This document shows positions 7,689-15,295 of a stretch of DNA of 31,249 nt, piece by piece (position 1 is the stretch's first letter; every line of letters begins with the position of its first letter). The stretch is from an uncultured Candidatus Saccharibacteria bacterium (lineage in GTDB: Bacteria; Patescibacteriota; Saccharimonadia; Saccharimonadales; Saccharimonadaceae), in contig CARBES010000010.1 of NCBI GenBank assembly GCA_948944455.1, positions 1 through 31,249 of the forward strand, read 5' to 3'. Both the position numbers and the translations under genes were made by a program. The notes beneath the pieces are model-generated. The model saw only the letters and a list, made by a program, of their open reading frames with translations, was not told the origin of the DNA and made no database searches.

Positions 7689-8636
7689 TTAAACTATACC
7701 TTCAGTCGACAACGGCACCGCATTGGGTTGTGTCGTTCCGCCAGCATTTGCTGGCGACGCTATTGGTGCCTGTTCGGCGCCCGTAGTCTGCTCACCTACT
7801 GGAACTGCCGTCGCTACTGGAGCTGCTTCACTAACTACGCCCGGAGCTGCTTGGCTCTGACTCTCCAATGGCGTTACCGCTTCTTCAACGGCTACATTAG
7901 CTTTTCCCTCACCCGTACGCTCAGCTTCTAACTTTGCTTTTCTACTTGCATACGAATTAGCCCATTCGTCAGCCAGTTTCGCTCTTTGTGCATGTTCGGC
8001 CTTTTCAGCATCATTCTGGCTCTTTTCAGCCATATAGCGGTTTTCGCTTGCGATACCCCCTAAAATCGTCTCAGCCGAAACCGACTCTTTATTTCTGTTC
8101 TTATTATCATTCATCACGAATGCTGCTAGATCAAAAATCTGAATCGAGGTCTGGATGTCTTTGGCCTTCTCTGGATGATCTTTTATGTCGGGCAATGTCA
8201 AGTCTTCGCGCAAACGTCCGAGGATATAATCCACCATCTCACTATCCGAAACCTTACCGATTTCTGGTGAGCTCACAGCTTCTACGCCCGGAGCTGCTAC
8301 CGTCGCCTCAATGGTTGCGCTAACCTCGCCACTACCCGCCGGCTGCCCAGCTGGTGCACTCACCTCAGAAGCTTGGGTCATATTTACTGCCTGCACTTCT
8401 GGCATCGGAGCTACTTCCTTGGCTGGATCCCCTGTCGCCAAAACTTCCGCTCCCAGCACTGGCGTTACTTCCGCTGTTGAAGTCTCTGGCGTAGCCGCAT
8501 TTAGAGCCGCTTCGCCCAAACCTGCTGCCACCGAAGCTGACAAAGCCTCTGCCGCCCCCGCCTCGGCCGTACCTTGCTCAACTTGTGGAGTCACGTCTTG
8601 CGTAGCTTCTGGAGTGTTCATTGGAAATTGTTCCAT
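7689..8636 (-). CDS. Ala/Val/Glu-rich hypothetical protein
   Basis: 315 aa with three parts: residues about 1-125 are low-complexity Ala/Val/Thr/Pro/Glu; about 130-240 form a charged helical section (SDSEMVDYILGRLREDL ... AEKAEHAQRAKLADEWA); the tail about 245-315 is again Ala/Pro/Val-rich. No signal peptide or membrane helix. An AAGGA site lies 5 nt before the chosen ATG; a second in-frame ATG at residue 6 is possible. It may be a flexible linker or surface-adjacent protein, but the sequence does not say. Cassette C3 lies in its 5' region. Confidence 0.7.
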   Translation of the reverse strand: MEQFPMNTPEATQDVTPQVEQGTAEAGAAEALSASVAAGLGEAALNAATPETSTAEVTPVLGAEVLATGDPAKEVAPMPEVQAVNMTQASEVSAPAGQPAGSGEVSATIEATVAAPGVEAVSSPEIGKVSDSEMVDYILGRLREDLTLPDIKDHPEKAKDIQTSIQIFDLAAFVMNDNKNRNKESVSAETILGGIASENRYMAEKSQNDAEKAEHAQRAKLADEWANSYASRKAKLEAERTGEGKANVAVEEAVTPLESQSQAAPGVVSEAAPVATAVPVGEQTTGAEQAPIASPANAGGTTQPNAVPLSTEGIV

Positions 8637-8798
8637 ACTTTTCCTTTTTATTTTTTAGTTTTTGTTTTTGGCTATCCTCGCCCAAGGTCATGAGGTAACC
8701 CCGAACGAATTTTATAAATTACACTCTATCTCTATCCTAGCACACCATAAGCGTTTTGTCAATACCTGCAGTCTTCTTCATCCTCCCTTGATATTACT

Positions 8799-8971
8799 CT
8801 ATATGGCTAGACAACGGAGGGGGAAACCCCAGTAGCGGTCATCATAATGGCCAATGGTAACAATATCATAAACAAGTGTGCGACGACCATCATTTGCAGA
8901 ATATAGCTGAGTACCGAATCCCGCATCCATAGAAATGCCTTCAGGTGGACGAGATAGCCCGCTGCGGACGA
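8799..8971 (-). repeat. FISUMP-type variable cassette C3
   Basis: Minus-strand cassette starting VVRSGLSRP and ending DRYWGFPLRCLAI-stop. A TA insertion in the closing block (CCATATAGAG) creates the stop one codon early. The middle keeps the family pattern but is weaker (FGTQLYSAND in place of YWSS). It is the left member of a head-to-head pair with C4; the 13-bp starts (8959-8971 and 8983-8995) are exact inverted repeats separated by 11 nt. Confidence 0.82.
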
Positions 8972-8981
8972 CGCGCTTTTC

Positions 8982-9212
8982 TTCGTCCGCAGCGGACACG
9001 CAAGCAATTTAGAGAAAGCAGATTGGGCAACAGAACTTGATTATGGCGGAGTTTCAATTAACGTGGCTAGCTCTGGCTATTTGTGGACTGAAGTTGCAGT
9101 GCCTACAAGCAGGAATACAGCCTATGGCTTTGTTGTAAACACTGGTATTGTTTTGGCACATAATCATCTTCGATACTTTGGCTTTCCCCTCCGTTGTCTA
9201 GCCATAAAGTAA
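8982..9212 (+). repeat. FISUMP-type variable cassette C4
   Basis: Starts FVRSGHASN, has GYLWTEVAVPTS in the middle and ends RYFGFPLRCLAIK-stop; 76 codons plus stop, the longest here. The final codon is AAG instead of GAG. It diverges from C3, and palindrome H2 begins 33 nt after its stop. Confidence 0.83.
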
Positions 9213-9245
9213 TCAAGGAGAAGATGTAAGAAAGTATTACTACAT

Positions 9246-9384
9246 CATATCAGAGCAGTAGTCTCATTTCTTTTCGCAGTCGTTTTCCGGCTGCGCCGGG
9301 TCTGGACAACGGCCCCCGCAGGGGGATTCGGTCCAGAGAGGCTCACCGGGATGAGAGAAGATATGAGGCTACTGCTCTGATATG
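9246..9384 (+). repeat. Long palindrome H2 between cassette C4 and valS
   Basis: The arms 9246-9267 and 9363-9384 pair over 21 of 22 positions. The interior holds CGCAGTCG/CGGCTGCG (about 9278-9297) and a strong GGTCTGGA/TCCAGA stem capped by CCCCC-gca-GGGGG (about 9299-9345). The right arm supplies the -35 region of the valS promoter: the -10 box starts 2 nt after the arm. Interior motifs differ from those of H3-H7. Confidence 0.6.
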
Positions 9385-9385
9385 A

Positions 9386-9391
9386 TATAAT
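9386..9391 (+). promoter_or_regulatory. valS -10 box, leaderless start
   Basis: TATAAT, then 6 nt, then ATG at 9398. No ribosome site exists, so the mRNA is predicted to begin at the start codon. Confidence 0.65.
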
Positions 9392-9397
9392 GGAAAT

Positions 9398-12088
9398 ATG
9401 AGTTTTACAAAGAGTTACGAACCGGGAGAGTTCGAGCCAAATATCTATGCTTTATGGGAGCAAACTGGCGCTTTTCAACCAAAAAAAGTCGTCGTCGATT
9501 CTGATGAGACCGACACCGATAATTGTTATTCCATCGTCATGCCACCGCCTAACGCTAACGGTAATCTGCACATCGGCCATGGCCTTACTATCGCTCTCGA
9601 AGACTCTTTGACCCGTTATTATCGCCTTCGCGGCAAATCGACTTGGTATATCCCTGGTGCCGACCACGCTGGATTCGAAACTTGGGTTGTCTATGAACGC
9701 GCCCTCGAAAAAGAAGGTCATACTCGCTTCGAATTTGGTCGCGACGAGCTCTATGCCCGCGTCTGGAATTTTGTCGAGCAACAACGTGGCAATATGGAAC
9801 TCCAAGTCCGTGCGCTCGGCGCGAGTTGCGCTTGGCCCGACCTCACTTTCACTCTCGACGAAAACGTCGTCTCTCGTGTTTACTCTACCTTCAAAAAGAT
9901 GTGGGATGATGGCATGATTTACCGTGGCGAGAAACTTGTTAATTTCTGCCCCCATCATCAAACCGCTTTTGCTGATATCGAAGTTGAACACAAAGACGAA
10001 GACGGTCACCTTTGGGAAATTGCCTATCCAATTGTCGGTGCCGACGTCTCAGACAGCCTTACCGAGATCATCGTTAGTACTACTCGTCCCGAAACCATCT
10101 TTGGTGACGTTGCCGTTGCAGTCAACCCCGAAGACGAACGTTATACCGACTATGTCGGTCGCGAACTTCAGCTCCCTCTAACTAACCGTACTATCCCGAT
10201 TATCGCTGATGAGCATGCCGACCCTGCCTACGGCACTGGCGCCGTCAAAATTACCCCTGCTCACGATTTCGACGACTTTGAAGTTGGCGAGCGCCACAAT
10301 CTCGCTCGCATCCAAGTCATCAGTGAAAACGGACTTATGCTCGAAACCGCCGGTCCGACCTATGCTGGGCTCTCTACTACCGACTGTCGTAAACAAGTCC
10401 TAAAAGATCTCGAAGATCAGGGTCTTCTTCGTGGCGAGAAGAAAATCACCCACTCCGTTGCTCATTGCTATAAATGCGATACCGTCATCGAGCCAATGCT
10501 AAAATCGCAATGGTTCATTGACGTGAAGCGTCTTGCTGCCGAAGCTATCAAGCACCTCGAAAACAACGAAATCAAGTTCCACCCCACAAACAAGAAAAAA
10601 GTCCTTATCAATTACCTTCAGAATCTCAAGGACTGGAACATCTCCCGTCAAATCCCTTGGGGTATCGCCATTCCGATGTTCCATCAGACCGAAACCGACG
10701 AAGCTCCAGAATGGATTTTTGATCCTCGTACCAACCTCGAAAAAATCGAAATTGGTGGCGTCCACTATTATCGCGACGAAGATACTTTCGATACCTGGTT
10801 CTCTAGTTCCCACTGGCCGATCGTTTGCACGAACTGGCTCGAAGGCAAGGAAAATCCTTATTACCCACTTAACGTTATGGAAACCGGCGCCGATATTCTC
10901 TTTGCTTGGGTTGCTCGCATGATCATGATGGGCATTTATGTAACAGGTGAAGTTCCTTTCCGCGAGGTTTATCTTCATGGTCTAGTACTTGACGCTCACG
11001 GTCAGAAAATGTCTAAATCCAAAGGTAACGTCATTAACCCGATCGAGCTCGTCACTAAATATGGTTCCGACGCCTTCCGCCTCGGTATTCTCCGTGGTCG
11101 TTCTGCCGGCATGAACCAAGCCTTCTCGGAGAATTCAGTCATCTCCGGTCGTAACCTCTGTAACAAACTCTGGAATGTTGCTCGCTTCATTCAGAGTATG
11201 GTCGACGAATCCCATACCGACAGTCTCACGGCTCTCGAAATCGCCGCGAACGAGCTCGACTCCACTATCGTCAACGAAGCTGCTGTTCAAACCGGTGGTG
11301 AACTTCCCTACTCGACTGATAACCTCGGCGAAGACTGGATTTGCCGCGAGCTTACCGCCGCCAAGGAACAGATCGAAGACGATTTCGCCAATTATCGCTT
11401 CTCTGAAGCCGTTGAAACTCTCTATTCTGTCATTTGGGACAAATACGCCGACTGGTTTATCGAGAGTCAGAAGATTTATAAGAATATTTCCCTACTCAAA
11501 GTTACTCTCGAAACAATTCTCAAGATGCTCCATCCGTTCGCACCTTTCCTCACTGAGGCGATCTGGCAGAGTCTTAGTTGGACTGAAGGCGAGCTTATTG
11601 TCCAATCTTGGCCACCTCGTCTCAAGTTCGACCCGATTTCTGCTGAACAATTCGAAAATCTTATCACTGTCGTTTCCGAAATTCGCGCCACCTTGCAATG
11701 TCTACCTGCACCGTCCAAAGGCCAAAAATGGAGTCTCCTCTTCGACAACGATTCCCTGGTCGACGACAATCAACTCCTAGTCATGAAACTTGCCAACGTC
11801 GGCTCTGTTCTTAGTTGTGAAGGTCAGCCACGTGGACTCCGCCTTGCGTTAGTTGGACACGAACTCTACCTTGACGTTCCTCAAGAAGTCGTCACCAAAT
11901 ACCGTGATGAGCTCGAGGAGCGCATTCTCGCCGTTGGCCGCGAACTTGACGCCCTTAATGCTCGCATGATGAACCCAAATTACGTCGACAAGGCTCCGGC
12001 TCATCTTGTCAAACAAACTCGCGATGGTATCGCTGAAAAAACAGCCCTCATTGATCGCCTCAAAGCCGAACTCACCGTCATCCAATAA
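9398..12088 (+). CDS. valS: Valyl-tRNA synthetase
   Basis: 896 aa, full length for ValRS. It charges tRNA-Val in the cytoplasm. Class I motifs are intact: PPPNANGNLHIGHGL with HIGH at residues 58-61, and KMSKS at 537-541. Between them are the editing (CP1) domain (STTRPETIFGDVAVAV, then DEHADPAYGTGAVKITPAHD) and GADILFAWVARMIMMG. The anticodon-binding domain occupies about 610-760, and the C-terminal ~70 residues form the coiled-coil tRNA arm characteristic of ValRS (ELEERI... NARMMNPNYVDKAP..), which distinguishes it from IleRS and LeuRS. The promoter is leaderless and follows palindrome H2 directly. A terminator follows. Confidence 0.97.
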   Translation: MSFTKSYEPGEFEPNIYALWEQTGAFQPKKVVVDSDETDTDNCYSIVMPPPNANGNLHIGHGLTIALEDSLTRYYRLRGKSTWYIPGADHAGFETWVVYERALEKEGHTRFEFGRDELYARVWNFVEQQRGNMELQVRALGASCAWPDLTFTLDENVVSRVYSTFKKMWDDGMIYRGEKLVNFCPHHQTAFADIEVEHKDEDGHLWEIAYPIVGADVSDSLTEIIVSTTRPETIFGDVAVAVNPEDERYTDYVGRELQLPLTNRTIPIIADEHADPAYGTGAVKITPAHDFDDFEVGERHNLARIQVISENGLMLETAGPTYAGLSTTDCRKQVLKDLEDQGLLRGEKKITHSVAHCYKCDTVIEPMLKSQWFIDVKRLAAEAIKHLENNEIKFHPTNKKKVLINYLQNLKDWNISRQIPWGIAIPMFHQTETDEAPEWIFDPRTNLEKIEIGGVHYYRDEDTFDTWFSSSHWPIVCTNWLEGKENPYYPLNVMETGADILFAWVARMIMMGIYVTGEVPFREVYLHGLVLDAHGQKMSKSKGNVINPIELVTKYGSDAFRLGILRGRSAGMNQAFSENSVISGRNLCNKLWNVARFIQSMVDESHTDSLTALEIAANELDSTIVNEAAVQTGGELPYSTDNLGEDWICRELTAAKEQIEDDFANYRFSEAVETLYSVIWDKYADWFIESQKIYKNISLLKVTLETILKMLHPFAPFLTEAIWQSLSWTEGELIVQSWPPRLKFDPISAEQFENLITVVSEIRATLQCLPAPSKGQKWSLLFDNDSLVDDNQLLVMKLANVGSVLSCEGQPRGLRLALVGHELYLDVPQEVVTKYRDELEERILAVGRELDALNARMMNPNYVDKAPAHLVKQTRDGIAEKTALIDRLKAELTVIQ

Positions 12089-12116
12089 TCCCCTCCAAAA
12101 CTTCACATCATCCCCT

Positions 12117-12148
12117 GCCGTACATTGTCCATACAATGTACGGCTTTT
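12117..12148 (+). terminator. Terminator of valS
   Basis: GCCGTACATTG (12117-12127) pairs with CAATGTACGGC (12134-12144) and is followed by TTTT. A CTTTTGTCTAGC repeat occurs twice just after it. Confidence 0.8.
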
Positions 12149-12215
12149 GTCTAGCTTTTGTCTAGCGATTGTACAGCTTTTCTTCGTCAATAACACTCAA
12201 ATTGAACTTTGCCCG

Positions 12216-12338
12216 GGACTAGCTATCTAGGCATAAGAAAGAGGCTGAAAGAAATATAGGCTCAAGGAATGCTATATCAATGTGCTTGCATTGCAGCGTC
12301 ATACATGTGCCTCGAGCTCATGCTTAGATAGCTAGTCC
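12216..12338 (+). repeat. Structured palindrome H3 (family A)
   Basis: Outer arms GGACTAGCTATCT (12216-12228) and AGATAGCTAGTCC (12326-12338) are perfectly complementary, and the helix continues through GGCAT/ATGC. The interior carries the family A motifs: GAGGCTGAAAG at 12241, ATGTGCTTG at 12280-12288 and GTGCCTCG at about 12307-12314; GAGGC pairs with GCCTC. It follows the valS terminator and precedes a truncated cassette. Confidence 0.6.
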
Positions 12339-12348
12339 TACACGGCAC

Positions 12349-12371
12349 ATTCTCCGTTGTCTAGCCATATG
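12349..12371 (+). repeat. Truncated cassette end C5t
   Basis: Only the closing block remains: TTCTCCGTTGTCTAGCCATA then TGAGTAATCAAGGAGAAGATGAA. It codes RCLAI-stop, with a TG insertion that shortens the frame. The rest of the cassette is missing, which suggests deletion or a partial recombination product. Confidence 0.7.
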
Positions 12372-12440
12372 AGTAATCAAGGAGAAGATGAAAAAGATTA
12401 AACTTCCCTCTTTATGCTAGATAGTTGACCCTACGTCATT

Positions 12441-12644
12441 TTCCTCCGCGCCGGGTATGTCGATCCTTGGAATAAGTATCAGCAAACTCGAATTGTTGGT
12501 ACTCTTGGTTACTATTGGGCATCTAGTATCGCTTTCATTACTCACGCTCGTGACCTTAATTTTAATCCATCAGCTGTTGGTCTGTCCTATAGTCACTATC
12601 GCGCCTACGGCTTTTCCGTCCGCTGTCTACTGTTGTCTAATTAG
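12441..12644 (+). repeat. Divergent FISUMP-type cassette C5
   Basis: Starts FLRAGYVD (DNA TTCCTCCGCGCCGGG, 11 of 15 matching the standard start TTCGTCCGCAGCGGG), has GYYWASSIAF in the middle and ends RAYGFSVRCLLLSN-stop. It is the copy closest to the FISUMP consensus (GFSVRC) and the one whose flanks differ most from the others. It is either an older or a different subfamily. Palindrome H4 starts 52 nt after its stop. Confidence 0.75.
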
Positions 12645-12696
12645 TTAAGGAGCTGAAGGGATAGAGAAAAGAAAAACCAAAGCCTTAGTACTTATT

Positions 12697-12832
12697 ATTC
12701 TTATCCCCAGCTCTCTGCATAAGGAGAGGCTAGAAGAACCATCTTCTCAGGGAGTGATACTGTTGATGTGCTTGCGTTATAGTAAATATGCTTGTGCCTC
12801 GGTCTTATGCTAAAGAGCTGGGGGATAAGAAT
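12697..12832 (+). repeat. Structured palindrome H4 (family A)
   Basis: Arms 12697-12714 and 12814-12832 pair over all 18 positions with a single bulged G; GCAT/ATGC extends the helix inward. The interior shows GAGAGGCTAGAAGAACC (12724-12740) with an AGAAGA/TCTTCT hairpin, ATGTGCTTG at 12766-12774 and TTGTGCCTCGG at about 12792-12802. Same family as H3, H6 and H7. Confidence 0.6.
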
Positions 12833-13098
12833 CGAAAAAACACCTTTTCTTATTTCTCCGCATTTCTAAGCTTCCTTCCCTCCCCTCCTTTTTACCCGCC
12901 TTGCTTCCTCGCCTCTGTTATTCCCTCACACTTTTCTCACCCAAAATCCCCTACTACCCGCTTTTTACTATTCCTCTCATGCTTGTTTTCTACACCTTGT
13001 TCTATTCCTCTTGTGCTTGAAATTTATTTTCAAAATCCGACCAAAATTCCCTATTCTACCCCTGTAAAATTTGGCGACAACTTTCTTCAAAAAGTCTA
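12833..13098. other. Pyrimidine-rich gap without a recognisable gene
   Basis: The plus strand is dominated by C and T (CCTTCCCTCCCCTCC and similar), so the minus strand is purine-rich. A 104-codon open frame covers it, but its Phe/Pro/Ser composition and lack of a ribosome site suggest a chance ORF. I see no other feature. Confidence 0.5.
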
Positions 13099-13127
13099 TT
13101 GACCACCATTTCCGCCCATGCTAAAAT
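13099..13127 (+). promoter_or_regulatory. Sigma-70-type promoter of the candidate ncRNA
   Basis: TTGACC (13099-13104), 17-nt spacer, TAAAAT (13122-13127), preceded by TGC as an extended -10. No open reading frame with a ribosome site follows, which supports a non-coding product. Confidence 0.6.
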
Positions 13128-13133
13128 AAAAGT

Positions 13134-13490
13134 AACGACATCCCTTCGAGTGGGCGCCGTGGTTCGGAGAGTTATTAGCTAAAAACATTATTTTGGCCTT
13201 TCGAACGTAATTTGGTGGGTTTAGCGTGAATTGACGCTTATATTGCATATGTTAATATAAAAACGTCAAGCAATTTCACGTGTGTTTTAGTTTAAGCTTT
13301 ATTCCCAGACGGGAATTTTTTGTTGTATTTACCCCAATAACTGGCGCTAAAGACACATGAAACAGGGAACTATGCAAAAAAGATTTCACACCAAAATATG
13401 TTCTAATTAAAAGCTTCTCTACCACGGCAGGGAATTAAATGGACGAAATTTAGCAAAATCCCGCCCCTATTACAGGGCGGGATTCTTCCA
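13134..13490 (+). ncRNA. Candidate non-coding RNA, ~350 nt, family not recognised
   Basis: A good promoter upstream and a GC-rich hairpin at 13458-13483 delimit a transcript with no convincing ORF. A long hairpin at about 13225-13281 (GTGAATTGACG against CGTCAAgcAATTTCAC, capped by TTATATT/AATATAA) and shorter stems are visible. Size fits RNase P RNA or tmRNA, but I see neither the GAGGAAAGTCC / ACAGAA core of RNase P, nor a T-loop with CCA for tmRNA, nor the SRP GGAAGCAGC loop. Confidence 0.4.
13458..13483. terminator. Bidirectional terminator hairpin
   Basis: ATCCCGCCC (13458-13466) pairs with GGGCGGGAT (13475-13483) around an 8-nt loop. Plus strand continues TTCTTCCATTTT, minus strand continues TTTTGC, so it can serve both the candidate ncRNA and the convergent membrane-protein gene. 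Confidence 0.7.
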
Positions 13491-13492
13491 TT

Positions 13493-14281
13493 TTAGAGGC
13501 GGATATTGCTTGAAGTGACAATCGGTCTGATCGACAAATAGTGGTCGCGCGCCTTAGTATAAACGAGCCTTGTCCAGAGCCATAGCGTAATCCAGGCTAA
13601 CACTAATGTGCTCGCAAACAAACCCAGGACCACGGTGTCCACACTATATCCGGCCCTCTCCCAGCGGGAAACCAAGAGTCTTGCTCCTTTAACCATTGCT
13701 TCCATCTGCATTTTGTCCGCCATACCAATCGCATAAAACGCACAAACTTCTACATCGCTATTCGTAGTCCGTTCGATCACGGCGTCCACCAGCTCGCGTG
13801 ACAAGTGGATATAAAAGTTTCCTACCCCTGTTACGCCTATCGTCTTCCAATAGATCGAATCTAGCGCTAAAGGAGCGCTAGAAAGCATTTGCAACCGTCG
13901 CAAATCCTCCACCGTAATCGAGCATTTGAACCGGTAGACGCAATCAAACCACTCCTGATTCACCTCTATTGGCTCAGACGTCTCGACATCGCCAATCGCA
14001 ATCGGTCCTTCTCGCCAGAAGAAAGCCTCAGCTTCCACGCTGCCTGGCTCGCCCGGGTCCAGAAGCAAAGCTTCGTTGACCAGATCATCATCGGCCACTA
14101 AGACCGCGCAATAGTTCACATCGCTAACGTGGTTCAGTCGACCAGTCATTCCGCACCAGACCAGGAAGACCGCCAGGCTGATCAACACCGTCATCAAGGC
14201 TACCATCACCACAGTTAAAGCTTTCTGCCGTAAGGTCATTTGTCCTAGCACGCGCCGGAACAGGGGACTCTGTCTCTTCAT
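13493..14281 (-). CDS. Membrane protein with two helices and an extracytoplasmic domain
   Basis: 262 aa, family not recognised. Hydrophobic segments lie at about 21-44 and 217-238, with about 170 residues between them that contain acidic stretches, two Cys (near YCAVLV and FDCVYRFKC) and mixed strands; positive-inside residues at both ends suggest the central domain faces outward. GAGGAGG lies 6 nt before the ATG. A possible promoter (TTGACA, 17 nt, TAAGGT) lies near 14405-14380, giving a leader of about 90 nt. Codon choice is less C-ended than in valS or groEL. It diverges from the small gene at 14538. Confidence 0.75.
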   Translation of the reverse strand: MKRQSPLFRRVLGQMTLRQKALTVVMVALMTVLISLAVFLVWCGMTGRLNHVSDVNYCAVLVADDDLVNEALLLDPGEPGSVEAEAFFWREGPIAIGDVETSEPIEVNQEWFDCVYRFKCSITVEDLRRLQMLSSAPLALDSIYWKTIGVTGVGNFYIHLSRELVDAVIERTTNSDVEVCAFYAIGMADKMQMEAMVKGARLLVSRWERAGYSVDTVVLGLFASTLVLAWITLWLWTRLVYTKARDHYLSIRPIVTSSNIRL

Positions 14282-14537
14282 GAAGTATCCTCCTCGATAT
14301 TAATGTGCTAAGTTTTCCTTTTCGCTGATGTGCACTGGCCCCACACTCGCCAGGGAAACAACTCAGCTTTCTCTTTATACCTTAGCATCTCTAAGCCATT
14401 CTGTCAATTTTAGCATTGTACTTCTATCAAAATATGCTATAATAAAAATAGCTTACGCTAGTCATTTTACAGAAGTAGGAGCTAAACGTCTAAACCCTCC
14501 GTCTACCAGAATCTTACACAAAAGGAGAATGCATCCC

Positions 14538-14798
14538 ATGAAGAAACCTAATAAACCCAGTAAACTCTACCTGACCTTTGCTACCCTCATGTTTGGCCTC
14601 TTTTTTACTATTTTGCTCCACGAGCCCGTCCTCAACTCCAACCCTACCGCCGTCGAACAGGTCCTTAATTGGGTCGGCTGCGGCATGGCTGGGTTCTGCG
14701 CTGGTTTTGTCGGCGCAATCATCTTCTATTACTTCTTCACGCTATACATCTCGCTTCTTGTATTCGTATGCCACCTCGCTTTTGACCGTCTGCGTTAG
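14538..14798 (+). CDS. Small two-helix membrane protein, 86 aa
   Basis: Starts MKKPNKPSKLYL; hydrophobic segments at about 10-30 and 45-80 fill most of the protein, with GCGMAGFCAGFVGAI in the second. ATG 14538 is chosen because AAAGGAG sits 10 nt upstream; the nearer ATG at 14529 is too close to that site. The -10 TATAAT at 14438-14443 leaves a leader of nearly 90 nt, unusually long here. A strong terminator follows, whose T-tract runs straight into cassette C6. No function can be assigned. Confidence 0.7.
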   Translation: MKKPNKPSKLYLTFATLMFGLFFTILLHEPVLNSNPTAVEQVLNWVGCGMAGFCAGFVGAIIFYYFFTLYISLLVFVCHLAFDRLR

Positions 14799-14820
14799 CT
14801 CGCCCTTTATCCTACATAAT

Positions 14821-14849
14821 CGCTCCCGGCTATCGCTGGGAGCGCTTTT
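14821..14849 (+). terminator. Terminator whose T-tract abuts cassette C6
   Basis: CGCTCCC / GGGAGCG stem followed by CTTTT, then the cassette start CTTCGTCCGCAGCGG without any gap. It terminates the small membrane-protein gene and marks the cassette boundary. Confidence 0.75.
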
Positions 14850-14850
14850 C

Positions 14851-15039
14851 TTCGTCCGCAGCGGGACAACTTATATTGCTGGCGCATACCTCAATCTAGT
14901 GGGCTTACATGGTCCGCTTTGGTCTAATAGCTCTACAATTAATGAGTCTTATTATGTTACTCTTGAGAAAACACTTGTCTACGCTCGTACAAATCCTCGC
15001 TACGTTGGCTTTCCCCTCCGTTGTCTAGCCATAGAGTAA
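14851..15039 (+). repeat. FISUMP-type variable cassette C6
   Basis: Starts FVRSGTTYIAG, has GPLWSNSSTIN in the middle and ends RYVGFPLRCLAIE-stop; 62 codons plus stop. Both flanks are intact (TCAAGAGAGGATGAAG after the stop). No start codon or ribosome site. Palindrome H5 begins 35 nt downstream. Confidence 0.85.
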
Positions 15040-15074
15040 TCAAGAGAGGATGAAGAAAAATAAACAGAAGTGGC

Positions 15075-15295
15075 GGCAAGCTTAAGGCTGTGCCTAGTTA
15101 TTACGAAAGACTAAACCCGTAGCATTCGAGAGAAACAAAAATGTGAAACATTTTTAGTTCCGAGAATGCGCCCGGATTTATGGTCGAAGACCATAAAAGA
15201 AACGCCCACTCGTGAGAATAGACGTTTCTTATGTGCTTGAATATTATCCATGCTGGATGGTCTTGATAAATAGCTGGGAAAGACTTAAGCTTGCC
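15075..15295 (+). repeat. Structured palindrome H5 (family A with extra domain)
   Basis: Outer arms GGCAAGCTTAAG (15075-15086) and CTTAAGCTTGCC (15284-15295) are perfect; CCTAGTTATTA / TAAATAGCTGG extend the helix. Inside are AAAGACTAAACCCG, a subdomain GCATTCGAGAGAAA-hairpin-TTCCGAGAATGC (about 15132-15176), an ATGGTC/GACCAT hairpin, and ATGTGCTTG at 15231-15239. The subdomain matches one in H8. The right arm contains the stop codon of the convergent femX-like gene. Confidence 0.6.

Noticed and set aside
12788..13102. 104-aa Phe/Pro/Ser-rich ORF
   Set aside because: Low-complexity pyrimidine-rich DNA without a ribosome site; likely chance.
13134..13490. tmRNA or RNase P RNA
   Set aside because: Size is right, but no T-loop/CCA end, no tag reading frame ending in Ala-Ala, and no GAGGAAAGTCC or ACAGAA core were found.
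14578..15039. 153-aa ORF ending in the C6 cassette as a real gene
   Set aside because: It starts inside the small membrane-protein gene in another frame, has no ribosome site and crosses a terminator; only its last part is the cassette.
14821..15295. Group IIC intron inserted behind a terminator
   Set aside because: The insertion position fits, but there is no domain V sequence, no reverse transcriptase, and the cassettes are coding fragments.
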